From assembly GCA_013152695.1 (NCBI GenBank), contig JAADFV010000114.1:1-7004 (forward strand): a DNA stretch of 7,004 bases. The letters run 5' to 3'. This document shows, piece by piece, positions 1 through 5,900 of this stretch. The stretch comes from Chloroflexota bacterium. GTDB lineage: Bacteria > Chloroflexota > Anaerolineae > J102. Position 1 is the stretch's first letter; each line of letters starts with the position of its first letter. The notes below the pieces were generated by a model. That model was given only the letters and a program-made list of their open reading frames with translations, did not search any database and was not told the origin of the DNA. The position numbers and the translations under genes were made by a program.

Positions 1-45
1 CCTTCTGTCACTCGCGTTCGCCTTACCATCGCGTACCGGGCGTCA

Positions 46-64
46 GCCGCATCCGTCATGCGGC
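46..64. repeat. Hairpin with CGCAT/ATGCG core (copy 1)
   Basis: Perfect 7-bp inverted repeat (46-52 against 58-64) with the 5-nt loop CCGTC. Its core CGCAT-N5-ATGCG occurs again at 241-255 with a different spacer. No T-run follows on either strand, so it is not a standard intrinsic terminator. Confidence 0.5.
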
Positions 65-121
65 GCAGTACAGGGCGCCCTCACCTTTCCACCATCACAA
101 ACACACCAACACGCCCGCCAA

Positions 122-138
122 GCCCCCTTTGAGGGGGT
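122..138. repeat. Short GC hairpin
   Basis: Six-base perfect stem (CCCCCT at 123-128 with AGGGGG at 132-137), extendable by one G-T pair, with a 3-nt loop. There is no convincing T-run on either side. It is one of four inverted repeats clustered in the first 260 bases. Confidence 0.4.
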
Positions 139-188
139 GCCGTTATGCAGCCGGGCAGATTCCAGCCCCCGACAGGCGCCGGCAAGCG

Positions 189-211
189 CGGGTTCTCGCC
201 GGCTGAACCCG
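189..211. repeat. Inverted repeat CGGGTTC/GAACCCG
   Basis: Seven-base perfect stem (189-195 with 205-211) and a 9-nt loop that contains GCCGGC. The same GCCGGC hexamer also stands just upstream at 178-183. No function is recognised. Confidence 0.4.
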
Positions 212-237
212 GCTTCGACGTAGGCGCGCCTGGTGCT

Positions 238-258
238 CATCGCATCACGGATGCGATG
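238..258. repeat. Perfect 9-bp hairpin 3' of the GT2 gene (copy 2 of CGCAT/ATGCG core)
   Basis: Perfect stem CATCGCATC (238-246) with GATGCGATG (250-258) and a 3-nt loop. It lies 25 bases past the TAG stop (284-286) of the minus-strand glycosyltransferase, where a terminator would be expected. No T-run follows on the minus strand, so it is at best a non-canonical terminator or an mRNA 3'-end stabiliser. The core is shared with the hairpin at 46-64. Confidence 0.45.
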
Positions 259-283
259 AACTCTCCCGAATCTCCTCTTCAAT

Positions 284-1279
284 CTATGCCAACTGCTTGT
301 CGATCACAGACGATTCTTCACCACCCTCGGCCTGCAACAATTCTCGTACAAAATATATCGGCTTATTCTGACTTTCGTAGTATGTCCGCACAATCAGTTC
401 GCCTAATAAGCCCATGGCGATCATCTGCACCCCCACCATAATCAGAAGCACGGCCAAAAGGAGCAAAGGGCGCGAGCCAATATTTTGGCCGAGGATCAGT
501 TTTACGTATGAGAGATAAGCTCCGAGCAGCATTCCTAATCCAGACGAGGCTAAACCGATACTGCCAAACACCTGAATGGGCCGCGTGCTGTAACTGAGCA
601 GAAAATACACCGTCAACAAGTCCAGCATCACCCTGAAGGTGCGCGAAATACCATATTTAGATTGGCCATGCTCGCGAGCACGATGATTGACCGGCACTTC
701 GGCAATGGTGACGCCCATCCAACTGGCAACAGCCGGTACAAATCGATGCAATTCGCCGTACAGACGCAGATTCTTCACCACCTCACGGCGATATGCTTTC
801 AACGAGCAGCCGTAATCGTGCAAATAAACCCCCGTCGTACGCGAAATCAACCAATTGGCAATCATTGAGGGAAGTCGTCTGCTCAGAAACGTGTCTTTAC
901 GTTGCACCCGCCAACCGCTGACGATATCATAGCCTTCGGCCATCTTTTTCATGAGGAGAGGAATATCAGCAGGATCGTTTTGCAAATCCGCGTCGAGAGT
1001 AATGATCACCTCACCTCGAGCCAAATCAAATCCCGCGGCAAAACCTGCTGTCTGGCCAAAATTACGCCGCAATCTTACGATGCGCCAGCGTTTATCACGG
1101 GCGTAGATCTCCTGCAAACGGGCAAAGCTACCGTCCTCGCTGCCATCATCGACAACAATTACCTCATACGGCTGTCCGTAGTCTTCCAGCACCGCTGTGA
1201 GCTGACGGTATAGCTCAGGAATGGAATCTTCTTCATTGTAAAGGGGGATGACAATTGAAATTTGGGGAGCAGGAGTCAT
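284..1279 (-). CDS. Polyprenyl-phosphate-type family 2 glycosyltransferase (DPM/GtrB/ArnC-like)
   Basis: 331 residues, complete. It is predicted to transfer a sugar from a nucleotide-sugar to undecaprenyl/polyprenyl phosphate at the inner face of the membrane, making a lipid-linked donor. The GT-A domain fills residues 1-220: IVIPLYNEE at 9-17, DDGS at 44-47, the metal-binding DADLQNDP at 96-103, and HGQSKYG at 204-210. These motifs are typical of dolichol-P-mannose synthase-like GT2 enzymes. Two C-terminal membrane helices follow at about 237-257 and 271-295, as in GtrB and ArnC, and then a short charged tail. The start is ATG at 1277-1279, only 3 bases after the stop of the upstream membrane protein gene and with only a weak AAGTAAG-like ribosome site. 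That suggests translational coupling. The stop is TAG. The sugar specificity (mannose, glucose, aminoarabinose) cannot be read from the sequence, so no gene symbol is given. Confidence 0.93.
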   Translation of the reverse strand: MTPAPQISIVIPLYNEEDSIPELYRQLTAVLEDYGQPYEVIVVDDGSEDGSFARLQEIYARDKRWRIVRLRRNFGQTAGFAAGFDLARGEVIITLDADLQNDPADIPLLMKKMAEGYDIVSGWRVQRKDTFLSRRLPSMIANWLISRTTGVYLHDYGCSLKAYRREVVKNLRLYGELHRFVPAVASWMGVTIAEVPVNHRAREHGQSKYGISRTFRVMLDLLTVYFLLSYSTRPIQVFGSIGLASSGLGMLLGAYLSYVKLILGQNIGSRPLLLLAVLLIMVGVQMIAMGLLGELIVRTYYESQNKPIYFVRELLQAEGGEESSVIDKQLA

Positions 1280-1282
1280 AAC

Positions 1283-2293
1283 TTACTTTTTGTTGGCGGA
1301 GGGAGCGGTACTGGCGCCAAAGCCGAACATATTTTGTAAAAGGTAGAGAATGCCACCAAATAACCCCGTTAGGAGCGTGGCCGCGTAAATGACAATAGAA
1401 AGAGCAAATGCTGATTCGCGAGGTGTGCCAATTTGTGAAAACAGACCGACATAGCTTAACTCACGTACGCCAACACCACCAAACGAAGGCAATAAGAGCG
1501 CCAAGGAGACGAGAGGGACGAAGACCAAATAATCGACCAGTGTTGCCTGAATCCCCAATGCCCACCCCCCCGTCATGTTGATTAAAACCCACAGACAGTT
1601 AAAAACAACCGAAACAGCCAGAGCCTGGATCAGAGTACGGTTATTGTAATCCTGAAGGGCTGTGTAAAACAGGCGCAGGGAGTCGAGTCGCGTGAGCCGA
1701 GAGCTCCAGCGTTTGGGCAACCAACTGACAAGAAGGCGATGACCAAAGCGCACCCAACTCCGTCGCCGCAAGAGCCAAAATCCTGCAACAGCAGCCAAAA
1801 AAATGGCCACCAGGAACCAGGCAACGAGGGCATTAATATCGGCTCGACTGAAGGGTAAGGCCGCAACCCCCATCGCCAGCAACACGACAATCCCTAAAAA
1901 CCGATCGAGAATGACCGTGCCTGCCGCGCTCGATGTTTGCCGGCTATACCGCGCCAATGCCAGTGTCTTGACAACATCTCCACCAAAGCCGGTGGGTAGG
2001 ATAGTATTGAAAAAAGCCCCTACGTAATACCAGTAGGACAATAACCACAAAGGCACATGAATGGGAAGGGCGTCGAGCAGTACCTTCCAGCGTACAGCCC
2101 GTAAGATGATGCTGAGGGCAAAAAGGAGAAAGGTCAGGATCAGCCAACCGGGCTGAGCATCTGCCAATTGCTGGCCGATCTCAGAAATATTCATACGGGT
2201 GAGCAGGAAAAGAATCAGGGCCACGCTCACGGCAATTTTCAGACTTCGCTGTAACGATTTTGACATAGATTGTTTATTGGAGGCAGGGTCCAT
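1283..2293 (-). CDS. Flippase-like integral membrane protein (UPF0104 / MprF N-terminal family)
   Basis: Polytopic membrane protein of the lysylphosphatidylglycerol-synthase-TM (UPF0104, YbhN/AglD2-like) family, related to the flippase half of MprF. Members are thought to move lipid-linked substrates across the membrane. About 8 hydrophobic segments can be seen. Family-type motifs are NTILPTGFGGDVVK, an invariant-looking DR about 20 residues later, and LPSFGGVGVREL in the last third. The C-terminus is short and polar. There is no catalytic aminoacyl-transferase domain, so it is not a full MprF. The start is uncertain. I chose ATG 2293 (336 residues) because TAGGCG precedes it at a fair distance and the protein then starts shortly before helix 1. 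Alternatives in the same frame are ATG at 2266, 2314 and 2320, and TTG at 2338; none has a better ribosome site. The gene lies 3 bases upstream of the GT2 gene, probably in one operon, and diverges from the GT-C gene. Confidence 0.85.
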   Translation of the reverse strand: MDPASNKQSMSKSLQRSLKIAVSVALILFLLTRMNISEIGQQLADAQPGWLILTFLLFALSIILRAVRWKVLLDALPIHVPLWLLSYWYYVGAFFNTILPTGFGGDVVKTLALARYSRQTSSAAGTVILDRFLGIVVLLAMGVAALPFSRADINALVAWFLVAIFLAAVAGFWLLRRRSWVRFGHRLLVSWLPKRWSSRLTRLDSLRLFYTALQDYNNRTLIQALAVSVVFNCLWVLINMTGGWALGIQATLVDYLVFVPLVSLALLLPSFGGVGVRELSYVGLFSQIGTPRESAFALSIVIYAATLLTGLFGGILYLLQNMFGFGASTAPSANKK

Positions 2294-2400
2294 TCGGCGC
2301 CTATGCCTTGGCATCAGCATTTCGTCGGCTGATTTCAAAGGTCGAGATAAGAAAATCGCCAGGGTTAGCGTAAAAACGAATGGAACCAGATTTCATTTTG

Positions 2401-2420
2401 TCGTTAGATTTCGTTAGAAT
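2401..2420 (+). promoter_or_regulatory. Tandem 10-bp repeat with -10-like TAGAAT before the GT-C gene
   Basis: Two direct copies of TCGTTAGAWT (2401-2410 and 2411-2420; 9 of 10 positions identical) sit head to tail, one helical turn apart. The end of the second copy, TAGAAT (2415-2420), matches a -10 box at 5 of 6 positions. Transcription would then start at about 2426-2427, on the ATG itself. The -35 region (TTCATT at 2392-2397) is poor. The repeat may be a regulator site in this divergent intergenic region. That is inference. Confidence 0.4.
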
Positions 2421-2426
2421 GTGCTC

Positions 2427-4487
2427 ATGAACAAAGCACACCAACTTCGAGTCCAACGTAACTGGATGTGGGGCAGCTTGCTCCTCGTCCTTATTGTGGC
2501 CGTTTTCTTCCGTTTCTGGCAAATTGCCGACCTGCCGCCGGGGCTCTTCGGCGACGAAGCGGCCGACGGTCTCGATGCACTCGATGTCCTTGCCGGGCGG
2601 GGACAAGTATTTTTCCCGACTAATTTTGGTCGCGAAGGCTTGCATATGTGGATCGTGGCTCTGAGTATTCGCTTGTTCGGCGTATCGCCCCTGGCCTTGC
2701 GTTTACCTTCGGCCCTGGCAGGCGTCATTACAGCTTTGGGCACCCTCTGGCTGGGGTATGAGCTATTCATCCATCGCCGTGATGAGCACACATCACGCAC
2801 TTCCTTCTGGCTAGGGACCATACCGCTCTCCTGGCTGATCCCTCCCCTGGCTGCCCTCTACCTCAGTACATCTTACTGGCACGTTCACTTTTCTCGTTTC
2901 GGCATCCGGGGCATATTCAGCACGATGATGTTGGCGCTTACCGCTGCTGCCTTGTGGCGAGGCTTGAATCTGCACCGCTGGCGGTGGTTTGCCCTTAGCG
3001 GCCTGTTTATGGGGCTGGGAACGCATTTTTACACGGCCAGCCGCTTTGTTCCCCTGTTTTTCGCTGTCTTTTTGGGAGGATGGTTGTTACTCTCTCTTAT
3101 GAGAGCACATCCGACGGAACGCATCGATAGTGTGGTGCACTTCAGCATTGGTGTCGTCGTACTCTTCGCTGTATCTGCCCTCGTGTTTGCCCCTCTTGGC
3201 TATTATTTCCTTACTCATCCCGGCAGTTTTAGCCAACGCGCCTCCGAGGTCTCTGTTTTTCAGCAGGGATTTTCCTGGGAAGCGATCCAAACCATTGCCC
3301 AGGCTACTTTTGCTAATCTGGCGCAATTCATCTGGCCCGGCCATGGTGATCTTGCCCGTTTTTACAATTTGCCAGGGCGTGCTGTCTTTGATCCGATCAC
3401 CGCCATCCTGGCGCTGGTGGGGCTGGTTGTGAGTTTGAGAAAATGGCGCTATCCGGTTTTTGCCTTCCTTCTTCTCTGGCTCTTGATCATGGCTTCGCCC
3501 TCCTTCATTGCCGTCGACCGCTATCCCACTCTACCACGCCTCCTCGGTGTGATCCCGGGCATCTTCTTCTTCCCTGCCATCGGTCTGGTGACACTGCTCG
3601 AGCAAATGCTTCGCTGGCGCCGGTACGCGCCACGAATGATCGGCGTACTCAGTGTCGTACTCCCCCTCCTTGCGCTCGGCACTCATGCCAGTGTCACATA
3701 TCACGATTATTTTCAGGTGTGGGGGCCAGACCCCGCCACGGCCGACGCCTTCGAGCAGGATATGGTAGACGCCTGGCGCTGGTTGCAGGGTAATCCTCCC
3801 CCGGCTGATGTTTATCTCTCCTCAGACCTCTACAAACATCCCACCTTCATGTTCCTGTACGAGCAGACCCCAACTACCGAATTCTTCGATCACGTCAACC
3901 CCCGATTGCACTGGTTCGATGCTCGTCGCGCCTGGTTCTTTACTCAAAATGAGGGACAAGCAATCCTTCTTCTGGGAAACTCAGCCCTACCGCCCGATTG
4001 GCTCATATCCCGTTTGCATCTCCAGACCCAACCTGTCGCCAGCGGCTATGCCTTTGTCGCCAAGACACCAGTAACAATTCATCCTTCACAAAATATCCCT
4101 TTCAGTGACACCCTCACCCTCGTCGATCAAGTTGTCATCCCTCCCCGTAAAGGAGCGCAGGAGGGTGTGATTATGCAAATCTGGCGTAGCCGCGAACCCG
4201 AATCTCCCCCCGGCCAACTCTACCAAATCCAGAGTGCCTTGGCCAATGACCAAGGTCAGCAATGGGTGCAGGTATCGGATGATATGGCCATTCGTGCCAC
4301 AGAATGGCCCCGTGATGGACTCTTTGCCACCTGGCAGACACTATCCTGGCCTGATGGCGTGGAACCTACCCATACGGTGCTACGGCTGGTGCCACATAAC
4401 CAACCGCCTCTGCGTCCTCCCCACAGCGATGCCGAAGGCTGGATACTGTTACCCCTTCGCACTTGGGACGACCTTATTTCAAACTGA
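2427..4487 (+). CDS. GT-C family membrane glycosyltransferase (family 39 / ArnT-PMT-like)
   Basis: 686 residues from ATG 2427. A GTG at 2421 in the same frame would add two residues; neither start has a Shine-Dalgarno sequence. The family transfers sugars from polyprenyl-phosphate donors to acceptors on the outer face of the membrane. After a basic N-terminus, helix 1 (about 16-29) is followed by the first outer loop with PPGLFGDEAADG (about 37-48). Its Asp-Glu pair is the expected catalytic/metal site of GT-C enzymes. A conserved-looking HFSRFGIR lies at about 154-161. About ten or more hydrophobic segments run to residue ~420. The last ~250 residues are mostly polar and look like a periplasmic/extracellular domain, with WxxDAxRAWFF-type and Trp-rich stretches that I do not recognise. 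The gene stands alone on the plus strand, divergent from the GT2/flippase pair. The acceptor (protein, cell-wall polymer or lipid) cannot be told. Confidence 0.88.
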   Translation: MNKAHQLRVQRNWMWGSLLLVLIVAVFFRFWQIADLPPGLFGDEAADGLDALDVLAGRGQVFFPTNFGREGLHMWIVALSIRLFGVSPLALRLPSALAGVITALGTLWLGYELFIHRRDEHTSRTSFWLGTIPLSWLIPPLAALYLSTSYWHVHFSRFGIRGIFSTMMLALTAAALWRGLNLHRWRWFALSGLFMGLGTHFYTASRFVPLFFAVFLGGWLLLSLMRAHPTERIDSVVHFSIGVVVLFAVSALVFAPLGYYFLTHPGSFSQRASEVSVFQQGFSWEAIQTIAQATFANLAQFIWPGHGDLARFYNLPGRAVFDPITAILALVGLVVSLRKWRYPVFAFLLLWLLIMASPSFIAVDRYPTLPRLLGVIPGIFFFPAIGLVTLLEQMLRWRRYAPRMIGVLSVVLPLLALGTHASVTYHDYFQVWGPDPATADAFEQDMVDAWRWLQGNPPPADVYLSSDLYKHPTFMFLYEQTPTTEFFDHVNPRLHWFDARRAWFFTQNEGQAILLLGNSALPPDWLISRLHLQTQPVASGYAFVAKTPVTIHPSQNIPFSDTLTLVDQVVIPPRKGAQEGVIMQIWRSREPESPPGQLYQIQSALANDQGQQWVQVSDDMAIRATEWPRDGLFATWQTLSWPDGVEPTHTVLRLVPHNQPPLRPPHSDAEGWILLPLRTWDDLISN

Positions 4488-4517
4488 CCCCTTGCGGTCA
4501 ATGACGATAATCCCATA

Positions 4518-4554
4518 GAAAAACACACGGCTGACTTTCAACGTCAACCGTGTG
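4518..4554 (-). terminator. Intrinsic terminator of tRNA-Pro
   Basis: On the minus strand there is a 12-bp stem (4554-4543 with 4535-4524) containing one G-T pair, with a 7-nt loop GTTGAAA. It is followed directly by five T (4523-4519). It starts 8 bases beyond the tRNA 3' end. No T-run follows on the plus strand, so it should not terminate the converging GT-C gene efficiently, although it may block read-through structurally. Confidence 0.85.
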
Positions 4555-4562
4555 CTGAGCAG

Positions 4563-4636
4563 TCGGGGCGAGAGGACTTGAACCTCCGACCTCACGGACC
4601 CGAACCGTGCGCGCTACCGGACTGCGCTACGCCCCG
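4563..4636 (-). tRNA. tRNA-Pro (anticodon CGG)
   Basis: A 74-base cloverleaf can be folded completely. The acceptor stem is CGGGGCG/CGCCCCG. The D stem is GCGC/GCGC with loop AGTCCGGTA. The anticodon stem is CACGG/CCGTG with loop TTCGGGT. The variable loop is 5 nt (AGGTC). The T stem is GGAGG/CCTCT with loop TTCAAGT. The anticodon CGG (plus-strand 4600-4602) reads proline codon CCG. The C1-G72 pair and discriminator A73 are the bacterial proline identity elements. The 3' CCA is not encoded (the next bases are CT), so it must be added by a CCA-adding enzyme. The gene forms a single-tRNA unit with its own promoter and terminator. Confidence 0.96.
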
Positions 4637-4648
4637 TTGCTTAATGCC

Positions 4649-4677
4649 ATTATACTGGACTCAGGGTCGAATCGCAA
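4649..4677 (-). promoter_or_regulatory. Sigma-70-type promoter of tRNA-Pro
   Basis: On the minus strand, TTGCGA (4677-4672; 4 of 6 to TTGACA) and a perfect TATAAT (4654-4649) are separated by exactly 17 bp. The expected start at about 4642 leaves a 5' leader of only some six bases before the mature tRNA end at 4636. RNase P would then have very little leader to remove. Confidence 0.75.
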
Positions 4678-4800
4678 GAAAGAGCTCGTCGTTTTGCCCT
4701 TGCCAGAATACCAAAGCCGGAACGACATCGCTCCCCCCTCGGCTGCACTTTCCGCGGCAAAACTGCCAACCTTGAAGTCTTTTTTGACCCTGATTCTGTT
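4678..4800. other. Spacer between divergent tRNA-Pro and rpsF promoters
   Basis: No gene is supported here. Short open frames on both strands overlap each other and lack ribosome sites. An 8-bp inverted repeat (GTTTTGCC at 4691-4698, GGCAAAAC at 4756-4763) has a 57-base loop and is probably chance. A TTGACC at 4784-4789 could act as an alternative -35 for rpsF, but it has only a poor -10 (AAACTT) at the right distance. Confidence 0.4.
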
Positions 4801-4830
4801 TTGGCGAAACTTAGACGCTTGTGGCATAAT
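4801..4830 (+). promoter_or_regulatory. Probable promoter of the rpsF-ssb-rpsR operon
   Basis: TTGGCG (4801-4806) and CATAAT (4825-4830) are 18 bp apart. TGG (4822-4824) precedes the -10 box directly, giving the extended TGN form. Transcription would start near 4837, leaving a ~110-nt leader before rpsF that carries two hairpins. A second -10-like TATAAA at 4899-4904 lacks a good -35 and lies in the loop of the leader hairpin. Confidence 0.55.
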
Positions 4831-4841
4831 TGCAAGGTTGT

Positions 4842-4880
4842 GACGAGGGAAAATTCAATACCTACCCTCGTTCTTTTCTG
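4842..4880 (+). promoter_or_regulatory. Terminator-like hairpin at the start of the rpsF leader
   Basis: Stem ACGAGGG (4843-4849) with CCCTCGT (4865-4871), extendable by one G-T pair (4842-4872), and a 15-nt loop. A T-rich run (TTCTTTTCTG, to 4880) follows. The shape is that of a weak intrinsic terminator placed a few bases after the predicted transcription start. It could be an attenuator, or simply the terminator of an unseen short transcript. Its T-run is also the left arm of the next hairpin, so the two structures compete at their border. Confidence 0.4.
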
Positions 4881-4938
4881 TCAGTAGTCCTTTCCGTGTA
4901 TAAAGAAAGTTGGCTAGTGACAAATCCACAGAAAAGGA
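4871..4938 (+). promoter_or_regulatory. Candidate S6:S18-responsive leader hairpin covering the rpsF ribosome site
   Basis: Nested pairings form one long imperfect hairpin. The outer stem is TTCTTTTCTGT (4871-4881) with ACAGAAAAGGA (4928-4938), 11 pairs including one G-T. The middle stem is TAGTC (4885-4889) with GGCTA (4912-4916). The upper stem is CTTTC (4890-4894) with GAAAG (4905-4909). The sequence CCG (4894-4896) lies at the base of the apical loop. The outer stem takes in most of the AGGAG ribosome site of rpsF (4935-4939). Published rpsF leaders in many bacteria bind the S6:S18 complex through a hairpin with a conserved CCG that mimics their 16S rRNA site. This structure has the right place and a CCG, but I have not aligned it to that family. 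Confidence 0.45.
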
Positions 4939-4946
4939 GAAAATGA

Positions 4947-5237
4947 ATGAATAATGAATACGAAATGGTGACTTTATTGCATCCGCGTCTGGATGAAGAT
5001 GGTGTCACTACCGTCACAGAATGGGTGCAAGAAAAGATCGCTGCATTGGGTGGCGAAGTGACATCGGTCGTTCCGTGGGGACGCAGGGCACTGGCTTACC
5101 CCATCCAAAAACAAACAGAAGCAGTTTATATTCAATTTGATTTTCGACTCCCTGGAAGTCAGGTTGCTGAACTTAACCGCAGCATGCGTATCCATGAAGA
5201 CATTTTGCGGCAACTTCCTATCCGCAAAGATAGCTAA
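4947..5237 (+). CDS. rpsF: 30S ribosomal protein bS6
   Basis: 96 residues, the usual length for the family. bS6 binds the central domain of 16S rRNA together with bS18 in the platform of the small subunit. Visible family features are the N-terminal YEMVTLLHP strand, GGEVTSVVPWGRRALAYPI at about 35-53 (the GGxV...WGRRxLAYPI signature), QTEAVYIQFDF, and LNRSMRIHEDILRQL near the end. The start ATG 4947 has AGGAG (4935-4939) seven bases upstream. Another ATG at 4943 is in a different frame and stops after three codons. It is the first gene of rpsF-ssb-rpsR, with a 70-base gap to ssb. The leader hairpin pairs over its ribosome site, so its translation is probably controlled. There is no long acidic C-terminal tail. 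Confidence 0.97.
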   Translation: MNNEYEMVTLLHPRLDEDGVTTVTEWVQEKIAALGGEVTSVVPWGRRALAYPIQKQTEAVYIQFDFRLPGSQVAELNRSMRIHEDILRQLPIRKDS

Positions 5238-5307
5238 GAACGCATCGCAGGGACTTTTATTCGACTTGCAGCTGCTTTAACCGAGATCACCAGGAAGGAA
5301 AAGTATC

Positions 5308-5706
5308 ATGTCGCGTGGACTGAATAAGGTCATGATTATCGGTAACTTGGGACGAGACCCAGAGCTACGCTATACAACCAGTGGCAAACCTTACGCGACC
5401 TTTAGTGTAGCCACCAGTCGATCCTGGGTGACCAACAGCGGTGAACGCCGCGAGTCAACCGAGTGGTTCAACGTCATTGCTTGGGGAAATCTGGCCGAGA
5501 TTTGCAACCAGCTTCTCCGCAAAGCATCCCGTGTTTATGTCGAAGGACATCTTCAAACCCGTAATTGGGAAGATAACGATGGACGGCGGCATTATCGTAC
5601 AGAATTGGTAGCAAATGAAATGCTCATTCTGGATACACGTAACGACATCGGGGCGCGGGATGCAGACATAACAACCTTCGACGAAGAGCCAGACCTTCCT
5701 TTCTAG
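5308..5706 (+). CDS. ssb: Single-stranded DNA-binding protein
   Basis: 132 residues. It coats single-stranded DNA in replication, repair and recombination. The OB fold fills about residues 1-110: MSRGLNKVMIIGNLGRDPEL at the start, ATFSVATSRSW, STEWFNVIAWGNLAEICNQLL, and VYVEGHLQTRNWEDNDGRRHYRTEL. The C-terminus ends in DEEPDLPF, the acidic tip with terminal Pro-Phe that binds partner proteins. The linker between fold and tip is only some 15 residues, far shorter than in E. coli SSB and without the usual Gly/Gln-rich region. The start ATG 5308 is preceded by AGGAAGGA at a spacing of about 8 bases. Its place between rpsF and rpsR is the classical bacterial arrangement, so it is probably co-transcribed with both. 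Confidence 0.97.
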   Translation: MSRGLNKVMIIGNLGRDPELRYTTSGKPYATFSVATSRSWVTNSGERRESTEWFNVIAWGNLAEICNQLLRKASRVYVEGHLQTRNWEDNDGRRHYRTELVANEMLILDTRNDIGARDADITTFDEEPDLPF

Positions 5707-5890
5707 CTTATACCTCATTTAGCAGCCTCCCACCCTGCACAACCAAAACCATCATTGCATTTACAACCGACTTTACCTGCACGACTCTATTTCACTTCGC
5801 TAAATAACTGGCTGAAGCCCTCCCCACCCCTCCCTCAGTACAAACCGGAAAGCTAGAGAGCAGGTAATGTCCCTATCCATCTTAAACAAT
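5707..5890 (+). other. C-rich, G-poor spacer between ssb and rpsR
   Basis: No gene is seen. Bases 5707 to about 5840 have roughly 10% G and a great excess of C on the plus strand. They show no strong hairpin and no good -35/-10 pair. Such unstructured C-over-G RNA is the type of sequence bound by Rho factor, so it might limit transcription between ssb and rpsR. This is inference from composition only. Confidence 0.35.
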
Positions 5891-5900
5891 GGAGGACATT

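Larger units (their letters stand above)
1..283. other. Non-coding, GC-rich stretch with several hairpins
   Basis: I find no convincing gene here. The reading frames that stay open in this stretch (for example 43-282 on the minus strand) give Arg/Cys/Gly-rich peptides with no recognisable domain and no ribosome binding site, so they are most likely by-products of high G+C. G+C over bases 1-240 is about 67% by hand count, and it drops sharply where the glycosyltransferase gene begins. The stretch carries hairpins at 46-64, 122-138, 189-211 and 238-258. It may be the 3' non-coding region of the minus-strand glycosyltransferase unit, a decayed repeat element, or the edge of something outside the window. 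The sequence alone does not decide. Confidence 0.5.

Noticed and set aside
43..282. 79-residue minus-strand frame downstream of the GT2 gene
   Set aside because: No domain, no ribosome site, and Arg/Cys/Gly-rich composition as expected from GC-rich non-coding DNA. It also runs through the hairpins of this stretch.
284..2338. A full MprF (lysyl-phosphatidylglycerol synthase) on the minus strand
   Set aside because: Only the membrane flippase-like part is present. The neighbouring frame is a GT2 enzyme, not the aminoacyl-transferase domain.
4691..4763. 8-bp inverted repeat GTTTTGCC/GGCAAAAC
   Set aside because: The 57-base loop and lack of further pairing make chance likely.
4876..4904. Second rpsF promoter with -10 TATAAA at 4899-4904
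   Set aside because: The -35 at the right distance (TTCTGT) is poor, and the box lies in the loop of the leader hairpin. The 4801-4830 promoter is better.
4943..4954. ATG AAT GAA TAA just before rpsF as a regulatory upstream frame
   Set aside because: Only three codons long and just 3 bases from the AGGAG, too close for efficient initiation. It most likely reflects A-rich sequence around the real start.
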